In this document: positions 23,862 to 35,400 of the stretch, piece by piece
How the letters are laid out: every line of letters begins with the position of its first letter
Position numbering within the stretch: the stretch's first letter is position 1
IMG/VR virus record: IMGVR_UViG_3300027906_000042
Coordinates: 1-42,796 of that record
Length of the DNA: 42,796 nt
Strand: one strand, 5' to 3'
Source: a virus
Made by a program: the position numbers and the translations under genes
Notes under the pieces: generated by a model
What the model was told of the DNA's origin: nothing
The model's database searches: none
What the model saw: only the letters and a program-made list of their open reading frames with translations

Positions 23862-25031
23862 TTACATCCCCGTGTAACCGTACATCAAATCACCATATGC
23901 GACACCTGCACCAGATGCCCTTCCACTAGTTCCAATACTATCCATTCTAGAATCTCTTTGGAAACTATGACTTGCATAAGTGAAGAGATAACCATTATTA
24001 TTCTGGTTACCATCATACTGACCAACAATGAATCCATACTCATTTCCAGTATGCATCGTTTCCTCACCAGTTGTTATGCCATTCTTACTTACACTTGCTT
24101 GACGACCACCAGTAAAGTAATCCCTTACATGCCAGTCATTAGAGGTACGATAACCACCACCAGTGTTCCAATAGGCAAAACCATTTCTACTAGAAAGAGT
24201 TTTGTTAGTACCATCAGTACCTGGATTGTCTGTCCAATATGTGAATACTTCAGTTGAGAAATTAAATGCTCTTGAACCTCCTGATTTAATCCAACCAACT
24301 GTTGGTCCTTGACCTCCAGCAGGGTTGTTCTGAGTTCCATCTGGATGGTTTGTACTAAGATTATTTGCTTGAGTTGATAAGTTGTATTTAACTAACTGAC
24401 TGGAGTTACCACCACCATGTACATATGCATAAACAAAATCTCTAGTCATTGTTGTGGCTCTGTTTCTTGTTGCTGCCATACTAGTAGCCAATCCAGTATT
24501 AGATTCAGTTACCATACTGATAGAAGAAACATTATTAGTAGTTGCGTCCCAACTATTACCTGTTGCAAAGACGTATGCCTTCATAGTGGAACTTGGCTTA
24601 CCGTCAATATAACCACCAGAGTATGTAAGTAGATCTCCTAAATTAGTATTTGTAAATGTGGCATGTACAAGTCTATTTACGTTTCTCCAAGAACTACCAC
24701 CACGATATCCAGCACAAGTATATCCTTTAGTAATATTAAAACCTGCTTTATATCTTGCTTGAGATGATCCTGTTACAGAACCTTCACCACTATCGTTATC
24801 CCAGTATGCAGTTCCAGATGTACCACCAGACCTTAAAACTGATCCTAAGTTTGTAGCATCCTGTGTAGGTAAAGTTACAAATGGAGATCCATTTTGCAGT
24901 AACGTACCTGTGAAATTTATATTACCTTGTACATCAATAGCACCACTAAAGTTCGCTCCACCTGTCGGAAACGATACTACTCCCGACTGAGCTAGATTGG
25001 TTACTTCATCAACTTTAATTCTAGATGCCAT
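23862..25031 (-). CDS. Tail-fibre-like protein
   Basis: A 389-residue fibre-type protein. The N-terminus MASRIKVDEVTNLAQSGVVS with FSGAIDVQGNINFTGTLLQNG is a standard attachment segment of marine phage fibres. The rest is rich in Gly, Ser, Thr, Asn and Tyr with repeated short blocks (YVHGGGNSSQLVKYNLSTQ, NGFAYWNTGGGYRTSND, YGFIVGQYDGNQNNNGYLF), which suggests a beta-propeller or repeated beta-sandwich tip. Its start shares one base with the preceding stop (TAATG). Receptor unknown. Confidence 0.8.
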   Translation of the reverse strand: MASRIKVDEVTNLAQSGVVSFPTGGANFSGAIDVQGNINFTGTLLQNGSPFVTLPTQDATNLGSVLRSGGTSGTAYWDNDSGEGSVTGSSQARYKAGFNITKGYTCAGYRGGSSWRNVNRLVHATFTNTNLGDLLTYSGGYIDGKPSSTMKAYVFATGNSWDATTNNVSSISMVTESNTGLATSMAATRNRATTMTRDFVYAYVHGGGNSSQLVKYNLSTQANNLSTNHPDGTQNNPAGGQGPTVGWIKSGGSRAFNFSTEVFTYWTDNPGTDGTNKTLSSRNGFAYWNTGGGYRTSNDWHVRDYFTGGRQASVSKNGITTGEETMHTGNEYGFIVGQYDGNQNNNGYLFTYASHSFQRDSRMDSIGTSGRASGAGVAYGDLMYGYTGM

Positions 25032-25339
25032 TAGCTTACACTAACCTTTGGGTATTTTGTATCAACAGCACTACGACTATCTTTAATAGCTGTCAGTTTA
25101 TCTGTATCATTATATAGAAGAGCAGTAACAGTCTCTGAATCAGATGGATACTCTGCTGCACGCAGCATATCACATTGATAATTCATTCCAATAACTAACT
25201 TTTCACGTTTAGTTACGCCATTGATTTTCTCGTCAAAATCAGCTCCATACGCTGCAATATGTCGTATTCTCTCAGCAGCACTTTTAGAAAGCCAATCGAG
25301 ATAGTTTGAGCAACGTGCTTCAAGTTCAGTTCTATTCAT
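25031..25339 (-). CDS. Small unknown protein between two fibre genes
   Basis: A 102-residue helical protein beginning MNRTELEARCSNYLDWLSKS. I take the ATG at 25339 because it forms an ATGA overlap with the upstream stop; an ATG three codons earlier is less likely. Motifs such as REKLVIGMNYQCDMLRAAEYPSD are not recognised. Position and size would fit a fibre assembly chaperone (compare the small gp38 or gp57A-type helpers), but this is inference. Confidence 0.75.
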   Translation of the reverse strand: MNRTELEARCSNYLDWLSKSAAERIRHIAAYGADFDEKINGVTKREKLVIGMNYQCDMLRAAEYPSDSETVTALLYNDTDKLTAIKDSRSAVDTKYPKVSVS

Positions 25340-26481
25340 TTGACCCACCAGTATAGACCTCCATATGAACTTCCACTGTTGTAGTTATAAGTACTCATAT
25401 TAGCACTTGCACTACCTCCAATATAAGTTCCTCTGTTACCATCATCATAACCAGTGTGAACATTTGCTTGTCCTAGATCCTGTCCAGCTGCTGAGTTTGA
25501 TGTGAAGTTACCAGTTGGTAAAATACCCATAGAACCGTCAGATGTAGTAGAACCGTTAGCATACCTTTGATAGTATACTGAGAAGAAACGTCCAGGTGTG
25601 GTTAATGCTGTCCAGTAGATAGCAGTCACGTTTGCAGTAGCACCACTTGAATCAGGAATATTTGGTGGATACTGGGAATCAATAGTAGCATCACATAATG
25701 ACATATGTGTTTGCTCACTTGTATTATAACCCCATTTCAAGTTGTATGCACTAGTAAATGGTCTTAACATTTGTCTATCATGTGTACCACCACCATCATT
25801 ATACATGTAAGGTGAGTAGTTATTTCCTGAATAGATGTCAGCACCACCAGGACCATATGCCCACCACTCTTTCCATCTTGGTGCAGATGAATTATAGAAA
25901 TACCAGTCAGCAAGTGCACTTGCTCCTAAGTTTCTATCTACGTTTGCATCTATTGTTTGTCTAAACATAGTTGCATCATAATCACCCAAGTTAGAACTGA
26001 TCTGTCTTCCAGATGCAGTAGGTCCAATCTCAGTGGATTGAGTCATTGCACCAAAAGTCCATTCGTAGTCAACTGCATACGATGCAACTAACATCCATCC
26101 AGACTTTCCAAATTGATCTTGTGTATCAAAATCACACCATACTCTCTTAACACCACCATTAGGTGTATTGATATATCTCCAAGATTTTCCTGAAGTTACA
26201 ATACCATCATCATATAATTGCTTTGCAGAGGTTGCAGCACCATCAGCAGTTGAACCATCCTGTGATCCAGACCACGCAGTGCCACTCCAAATACTTAAAT
26301 TTTTAGTATCAGAATTATAAACTACATCTCCTTCTTCATTACCAGTAGCAGGTAACTGAGCTGTAGTGAGGTTTCTTAACTTAAGTGCTCCCTCAAATGT
26401 TAAACGATGTCCTGTAGGAACTCTTATCTTATTTGAAAAGGCCGAGATCCCTTTTAAATCGTGTAGTGATAAAGTACTCAT
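25336..26481 (-). CDS. Fibre protein with fibrinogen-like domain
   Basis: A 381-residue protein. Residues 30-75 contain the fibre module LPATGNEEGDVVYNSDTKNL with IWSGTAW, also present in the glycine-rich adhesin. From about residue 95 a fibrinogen-C-like domain begins: GKSWRYINTPNGGVKRVWCDF, then GKSGWMLVASYAVDYEW, and WKEWWAYGPGGADIYSGNNY. It ends in SYGGLYWWVK. Fibrinogen-like domains in phages are thought to bind glycans. It starts three bases after the giant fibre stop and is coupled to the next gene by ATGA. Confidence 0.83.
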   Translation of the reverse strand: MSTLSLHDLKGISAFSNKIRVPTGHRLTFEGALKLRNLTTAQLPATGNEEGDVVYNSDTKNLSIWSGTAWSGSQDGSTADGAATSAKQLYDDGIVTSGKSWRYINTPNGGVKRVWCDFDTQDQFGKSGWMLVASYAVDYEWTFGAMTQSTEIGPTASGRQISSNLGDYDATMFRQTIDANVDRNLGASALADWYFYNSSAPRWKEWWAYGPGGADIYSGNNYSPYMYNDGGGTHDRQMLRPFTSAYNLKWGYNTSEQTHMSLCDATIDSQYPPNIPDSSGATANVTAIYWTALTTPGRFFSVYYQRYANGSTTSDGSMGILPTGNFTSNSAAGQDLGQANVHTGYDDGNRGTYIGGSASANMSTYNYNSGSSYGGLYWWVK

Positions 26482-26484
26482 GTC

Positions 26485-29400
26485 TTAAACAATGCTCCAC
26501 GTACCGCCATTATTAATCGTGATCGTATTTCCATTATTTATAGTGATAGGGCCTGCGCTCATTGTGTTATCACCGTTATTTACTTGGATATCCTCAGCAA
26601 CAGTATCTCTGTTACGTCTGAATATTCCGTAAGTATCAATCCACAATTTATCGCCACTTGCTCTTAGAACTGTGCTCTTCTGACCACTTGATAATCCTTC
26701 AGATGCATTCAAGTTAACACCATTCAAACCATTAACTTGTAAACCATATGTTGATTGTGTCGTATCACTACCTGAGTAGAATGTCCAACAACCATTATCA
26801 TTAAGTGAACCAATAGATGTATCAGCATCATTCCTAAAGAAGAAGTCGGAACCAGTTCTAAAGTATGTGTGAGAATTATTAGAGAAGTAGAATCTTGGTT
26901 GACCTTCAGAACTATCGTTCCAAGTGTTAATAAGTGCTCTTAAGTATGGAAGGTTGTTTGCAGTATAACCTTGTAGTTGTGCTGCGTTAAGATTAGTACA
27001 CTCTGTAGTAGAAGAAACTACGATAGGTGAAGTACCAGTTGCAACTGTAGATCTTAGAACATTAGTTGTGCGAATATCACCAGCAACATCAAGAAGATAA
27101 CTTGGTGTTGTATCATTAATACCAACGTAGTATGTTCCACCATCCTGTCTTAGTGTTACTATATCATTATCAGTGGCAGATGAATTTCTAAGACCAAATC
27201 TAGCAATTGCTCTGTCGCCACTCTCACGACCTGATTTGATGTATAAACCACGATCATTACCATGATGACCAACTCTAAGAATAGCACCACTGTCATTTGA
27301 ATCATTACCTGCAGCGAAGTGTGCTATTTCTTTATATCCTGATGAACCACCACCATCTGTTACTGCAAGTAGTGTAGTATCTGTACCAGCCGAGAAGTTT
27401 GCTTGTGGATCGTTAGTACCAATTCCAAGTCTACCTCCACGGAAGTGAACGTTGTTATATGATAGAGATGTTCCATCCCAACCAAAGTCATTACCATCAG
27501 TACCAAAGCGGATGTAACCAACAGAACCACTGTTTCTACCCTTAACGGATAGTGAGTTAGTTGCTGCCTTACCTAGGTCAACACCATTACCACCAGCAAG
27601 TTGTAGGACAGAAGTACCAGTGTTATTGAAGATACCTTGGTCACCAGTTAAATCGTTAACTGTAAGGTGCCCAGAAGCGTCTCTACGGGCGATTGTATTA
27701 CCACTGGCAGCAGTAGACTGGACAAATCCATCTAAGTAATGAGCGTCTAGCTGTGAGGAACTACCATCATTACCTGCGTGCCACACGGTGTTACCGTTGA
27801 CGGTGATATCACCAGTGTTAATTCTTAAAGTACCGTTTCCATCGTTGGTGTTACCACCAGAAACGATCATCTGAACATCATAGTTTGGAGCTTGTCCAGA
27901 AGAACGGAAGTCAAGTGTTGGGGTTGTGGAAGTAGCTGCCTTACCAATTTGTAGTTTAGCACCTGCAGCAGCATCACGTAATCCAATAACTGTAGTAGAA
28001 CCACTGGAGATTGGGTTGGATGATGTTACAGTCCACTTGGTGCCTGGGTTAGGACCAACAACATAAATGTTTGCATTAGTATTATTACCAACAAATGCGA
28101 TTGTACCTGTGACTAAGGTGTAGACTTCACCAGATGTGTGAGTTGCTTCAGTAACACCGTTAGCATCAACTACGATAGAACCAATGTTATTTGTTGCACC
28201 TACATCAGAGTAGATAGTGTAAGTACCACTTGGGTTAATATTACCGTTAGTACCAGTTCTTGCGTGATAGTCTGGGATGTAAAGTGTGTACTTCAGTCCA
28301 CTGTCATTAACATAGAAGTTCTCAAAGACCATCTTGTCCTGACCGAGGACTTCAGGTAAGAACATATCACCCATAGGTTTGTTAATACCACCTTGGGAAG
28401 CACCGAAGTTATAACCAGACTGATACCATAGACCTTGATGTGCATCTAGTTTATCAGCATCTAGGCCGCTTGCGGCACCATCATTAGCACCTGACCAGAT
28501 TTGATTCCAGTTACCATATACAGCATTACCACCAGAGTTACCTCTAATCCAAAGGTTGTCATTATCAGTCCAACCTAGCTGAATAGCAGCAGAACCTGTT
28601 GCTTCTCTTCTGTAGGTCGTAATACCATGTGTGGTACCACCATCAGTTAGACCAGTTGCACTGTTATTTCTTAATGCAGCAGATACACCATTCGCTGCCT
28701 GAGCAGGACTTGGGTTAGAAGTTAGAGATGCAGTCTCGTTAAATATTCTGTTTGCAGTATCTGCAGTACCAGATATAGAAATGTTATATGTGGTATTTGC
28801 AAGACGTGCAGGGTCAATAGTACCAGCAGTTAAGTTACCTGCATTCTGATAGAATGCACCGTGGTTACCATCCAGTTTGTCAGCATTAAGTTCAGATCCA
28901 GCACCCTGATCAATAGTTACCTGACCATTATTGTCAATTACGAAACCACCTTGATCTTGGTTACCGACTGCCTGGTTAGCAACATCCTTACGGAAACGGA
29001 ATACACCGTAGTTACCATAGACAGTAGCAGCAGGTGTTAAGTTATCACCCTTTCTAATATCAATCTCAATGTTACCATAAGATCTATTAATAGTACCCTT
29101 AACAGCAGCAAGGATCGCTCCATTACCACCACCAAATTCAGCAGGAATTGTAATACTAAATCCAGCAGTATATCCTGTACCAGAGTCAGTTATAGTAGCA
29201 GATGTAATTACACCAGAAGTAACGATGTAAGTTGCTCTTGCAACACCAGTGTCAGTAACACTAACGTTACCACCTTCAAGTGGAATGTTCTGATAGGTAC
29301 CATCTGTATATCCAGTACCACCATTAGTAATTGTAATACTATCGATGTATGTACTATCTGTTAAAGATCCACCAACAACTACACAATCCTGAGTAGTAGG

Positions 29401-32400
29401 TCTAATTGCTTGTAGTGCATACTCCCAAGAAGAATCACCACGTAAGAATGTGTAAGAGTTTGAAGTTCCCTTACCAGCAAGACGTTCTGGGTCAACAACA
29501 CCAGCAACAATGTTAGAAGCATCAATGTTGGTTGATGTTAACTGTGTCCAGTTTGCTGCGTTAGATGCAGAAGTGTTAATTACTCTTGCAAGGTCAATAA
29601 TTCTCTTACGAGAAACGTTACCAGAAGTAGTTACTGAAGTAGCAGAAGTTACTGTATACTGATTAGCATTGACTAGAGAGATAGTATAGAAACCATCATT
29701 AGAAGCACCACTAGTGAAATCTAAGTAAACAAGAGATGCATTGGATAGGTTATGACCATTCTCATTAATAGTAATTGTTGTAGCACTCTGAGTGTAAGTA
29801 CCAGTGCCTTCATTAGCACCTGCTCCATCAAGAATGAAATCACCAGCATCAAACTTGATATTATTTGCAATATTAATTGCAACTCTACCTTCAATCTGTG
29901 CAGCAATTACAGCAGTAGTTCCTGATCCTGGAGGAGTTACTGTTACTGTTGGCTGACTATAATATCCAGAACCAGCGTTAGTAATAGTAACCTTAGTTAC
30001 AACACCACTTGTTACATTAGCAGTAGCAGCTGCCTGTGTACCAGAACCTGAATCAGGTGCGCTGATTGTTAGTGCAAAGTCACCAGTATATCCAGTACCA
30101 CCATCACTAATAACGAAGTTATAAATTTGACCATCGTTATATGACTGAATAGTACCACGAGCAGTAGTAGAACTACCAGTTATGATATTACCATTGGTGA
30201 ATGCGTAATTCTGATTAGGAATGAATGCTAAGAACTGAGATTCTAAGTCATTCTCCAAGATGTAGGAGATTGCAGTACCATCAGTTGTAAACGTATGAGT
30301 ACCTGTACCTTGACCAGTAAGGTCAATAGCAGTACCATTTGATGCGTTTGATGTTGTAGAAGCAAGCTTAACGTTGTTATCATCAACCTTGATGACAAAG
30401 TACTTGGTAGCAGTTGAAAGTCCACCAATCGCTGTTGTTCCCTCAGTGTATGTTAAACCATCACCAGTGTTTCTACCATGACCTGTAATAGTAATGGCTT
30501 CAGTACCTGTATTAACAGAAGCAGGAGCAACACTAAATGATGTAGCAGTTGTTTCAATTGCAATGTCACCAGCACTTGCATCCTCGATAGCAAGTCTTTC
30601 TGCTTCAGATGCAACTGAAGTAATATTAAATGGACGTAAAGCAGGTATCTGGTCAATATTGATCTTACCTGAAGATGTTAACTGAACCAGTGCAGAAGGA
30701 ACTGCGTTTGTTGAATATGGCTGGTTTAGATATGGTCCAAGATTATTTGAAATGTAATCCTTGACAGATGCCTGTGTAGGTAGTAAAGCATCAGATGCGA
30801 AAGTACCACCAAGGTTATCATCGTCAGAGAAACCAGTAATCGTGATGTCACCACCAACGATCTTAATGGATGATAGTTCAGAGATACTAACAGTACCAAC
30901 GAAACTAATGTTACCAGTTCTGTTGTAGATAGTAACGAAATTACCAACCTTAAAGTCACCAAATTCGTTAGTACCAGAGGTATAAACCTGACCGAAGGAT
31001 TGTTCTGAAGCTTCGTATGCAGTACCTAGACCGAAACCACCGTTCTGTGGTAGGGCAGCATAAGTATTACCAGATCCAGAGTATTCCCAAGTATGTGATG
31101 AGGAGTTAACAATGGATGGTCTGTGGAATTGGATTGCTCTACTTACAAGACCACCTAAGTTACCATCAGCATATCTGTAACGAGTATTAGGAGATGCTGT
31201 ATCGGTATAGTCCATCGACCTGTTGGTCGTGATCTTAGCAACAATCTGAGTTCCTGGAGAACCACTAATAACCTCAGTCTCAAGAATGATGTGCTCAACA
31301 GCAGGGTCAGTTGGTGATGTACCACCAATTCTAATGATATAATCCTCTGTTGGAATATTAGTTAGAGCTGTACCAGAGACTTGAATAACCTGTCTACCAG
31401 TTTCAACTTGGTTTCCATCAACATCATTAGTGATAGAATCAATAACACCAATATCAAATGCATATGGATCTGCTCTAAATCCAGAGGCACGTAGAGAATA
31501 TGTACCAAAGTTAGATGCAGAGTTAGTAACAGATGCGTAACCACCAGACTGACATACAATACCATCTTGACAGAAGATAGCGAATACAGAAACGACCTGT
31601 GTATATCCATCATTGGTTATGTTGTATCCAGTACCACCAAAGGAGATGATAGTGAATGCGTTTGCAACCATCGACTTACCTTGTGGGTCGAATTGTGCAA
31701 TAGTATTACCTTGTGAATTAAGTTTTAGACCTGGGCGAGGTACGTTTGGTGTAGCACACTTCGCTCCGTCAATATCACAACCAGAACCACCAAGGAATGA
31801 AATCAGAGAAGCGTTCTGAATGAATGGAGATGCCTCAATAACAGGCAAGTCTAAGAAAAGATTTAATAATGGGAACGTATACTTAGCAGCATCCTGCTCA
31901 CTAATGAGAGGATCTGGATTTGTTATCGTACCGCTATATGCAGTGGCACTAGATAAAACATTGTCTAATATACCCCAATTGGTAGTGAGTGCAGAAACTA
32001 CGTTAGCACACTCAGGAGCACTTGAATCTACAGTAATTGAACCATTAGATACTGGAGCAATCTGTGAGAAGAAACCTGCTTCAAGGTTATTTCTAATCGC
32101 CTTGATGCACAACTCTTTGGCATATGCAAAGATTGCACGAGTGTAATCTACTTCTTCAGTAACGTGTGATATTGCACCACTAGTAATATACTTGTTAGCA
32201 GCTTCAACTGTCTTAGAGTTACCAGTGTATCTAAGGTCATACTGGAACGCTCTAACAACATGAAGAATGTCATCAATACATTGTTGATCTCCTTCAGATA
32301 CTGTTCTTACTACGGAATTTAAGTTTCCATATGAACCATCTGTACCTAAAGCAGTTGTAACGATAGCGAATAAAGTATCAGTTGCAGAAACTACATCAGT

Positions 32401-35400
32401 ACATGTTGGTGTAGATGCAGCAGTGTCAGTAGCATGTGCAAGACTATCAGTTGCGATTGCTTGTTCTACAATAGAGAATAAAGTATCAACTGTTGATTTG
32501 GGAGTTGCACAACCATTAGGATCAACTGTAATAGTAAGATCTTTAGTCTGCTCTACTCCATGCCAACCTCTAATGTTAACTGTTTCGTTAGCAATAACTT
32601 GTTGAGTGATATCACTTGCAATCTCAAATACAGCACGAGCTTGGAATTGTTCTCCATCTACATGAGTAGTTCCAACAAAGTATCCTGCATGATCGTAAAC
32701 AGCATCATTACCGCCATTGACCAAGTTGTATGCAACTGCTCTTAGAACATCAGAAGCATCATCCTTACAATCTTGATTATGATTTGGAATTGTAAATCTT
32801 GGATTCGCAATTGGGTCAGTTGCACGAGGATATGTGTGATTACCTGCACCATGACCACAACTATAGATTATGGAATTAGTTGCAATCTTAACTGTAGATC
32901 TAGCATAGCTAATGGCATCAGCAGCAGCACTCTGATAAGTGTGAGGTGTTGTATTAGTTGAAGGAACTGTATCTAATACTTGTACATCAAATGTATTAGC
33001 AGTTACATTAGCAATCGTAACCCACTTATTAGCAATTGGGTCTGTTGAACGAGGATATGCGGTTGTTCCACCACTACCATGAGTACAACTAAAGCTTATA
33101 GCACCAACAGCAAACTTAACTTTATCACCAACCTTAAATCCATGATTGGTAATAGTGACAGTCATGATACCTGTGAGAGGATCATAAGCACCACCAGATG
33201 CTGTATGTGTAGTAGGAGCTAAGAAATTATTCGATCCAATAGTAAGAACCATAGCACCCGTATTTGGGTCATAGGTTGAAGCAGATGGATTGTAATTATT
33301 AATGGTAGAAGAAGTTGCTCTCTTAACACCATTTGATGTTGCACTTATCCATGTGTGTGCATAGTTACCACCAGTGATAACTGAGTTTCCTAATGCAGAT
33401 TGATAAGCATGTGTTGTAGTGTTAGTTGAAATACCAACATCAAGAGTAACTGTAGTTCCAGTAGTTGCTACAACAGGAACTGAAGTGTTATATGACTTGT
33501 CACGCTTCTGTGTAATTCCACCTGATGTTGCAGATACAAATGTATGAGTATCAGTATTTGTAGATGGAATTGTAGATAATACCTGTACCTCAAATGTGGT
33601 TGAAGTTACATTAAAGATCTTCTGCCATTTTCCAGCAATAGGATCAGTTGCTCTTGGATAAGACTTCTGAGAAGCAGGTCCAGATGCACCACCAAATGCA
33701 CAACTGAATGTGATGGAATTTTCAGCCATCTTAATCCAGTCACCATTTCTCATTCCATGAGCAGCAGTGGTGGTAATTTTCATGATACCTGTAGCAGGAT
33801 CATAAGTTGTACCAGCACCAGCAGTGTGTGAATCTACGGTAGTTCTTGGATATGAGTGCTCAGTTGACTGACTATCTTCATCACACTTAAATGTAATAGC
33901 ACCGTTAGTTAACTTAATATTCTCTGCAACGTGCTTTAATGAATTGGATACTGCTGATACAAATGTATGAGCATCATTAACTGTTAATGCTGCACCACCA
34001 GTACAATCAAACTTAAATGTATTTTGAGTAACACCCCAGATGTTGACCCACTTACCATCTAAGTACTGACCTGCTTTTGGATAACTTTCTGAACCACTAC
34101 CACCATAAGCACAACTCATAGTGATTGCACCAACAGCAAGATTAATCTTATCTCCCTCTTGGAATCCGTGATCATTAATAGTCACGGTCATGATACCTGT
34201 GCTATTTTCTAAAGTAGCACCAGTAGGAGTATGTGATGTAGGAGCTGTTATACTATGGTTACCTATAGTAACTTCCATTAGACCCGTTGTAGGGGTGTAT
34301 ACAGCGTTTGTGGGGGTATATGTGACGGGGGGTGTAGTACCTACGTTAATATCAAAAGTATCAGTTGTGATATTAGAAACACTCTTCCAAACATTAAGAG
34401 CTGGATCAGTTGCTCTTGGATATGTGTGCTTGGAGAAGTTGTCATCCATTGTACATGTGAATGTCAATGAATCTTGTGCTACCTGTACTTTCTCACCAAT
34501 AGTGAAACCATGACCAGGAATTTTAAGAGTTAGTACACCTGTTATTGGTTCGTATGATGCACCTGTTACAGTGTGCTGAGTATATCCAATATCATTGTAA
34601 ACAACAGCTCTTGTTATAGCGGTTGATGTTGCACTTACAAATGCATGAGCAGTAACATCAGTTTTTGCTTTACCGACATTAACTTTAATATTATTAGCAT
34701 CTACCTTACGTACACCAATATACTTGTTATAGTATGGGTCAGTTGTACGAGGGTATGTCTTAGTAGCAGTGTCTCCATCCAAGTCACAAGTGAATGATAA
34801 TGAGTTAGGAGCAATTAAAATCTTATCTCCATCTACAAATGGGTGGCTAGCAATAGTGATAACCATCTCACCTGATATAGGATCATATGTAACATTCGTT
34901 GGTTGGAACTGATATGTACTTAAACCTTGGAATGTATGTGCAGTAGTATTAGTTGGAGTAGTACCATTAAGTGCATTTATAGTAATATCATTACCACTTA
35001 CTGCATCAATTGGAGTCTCAGTAAGACTTGAAATAAAACGCTCTACTGCTTCTTCTGAGATAAACTTATTATTAACATTAATTAAATTAGCAGCATCCTG
35101 AGTTAGGTTAGGTACAGTACCATATGTTGCTCTATCAAGAGTAATAGTTTCATACTGTTGAGGATGAGTAGTATATGGATGTCTTAGAATCGGTAGATTA
35201 CGAAGAACCTTCTGAGCATATCCTTTAGCAAGATTAAATGCAGTTACATACTTACTCTGATTACTTGTAGTTACATCCTTAAGGAAGTAGTTAGCAGCAT
35301 CATATACTCTATCATTACCACCCCATTTGAGGTTGTGATAGAGGGACTTCTTAAGGAAGTCTTTGATATCATCAGTACATGCTGTATTGCCAGTAGGTAC

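Noticed and set aside
31613-32146. Plus-strand open frames within the giant fibre
   Set aside because: They lie opposite a long coding frame, show biased composition from the opposite strand, and have no ribosome site or promoter.
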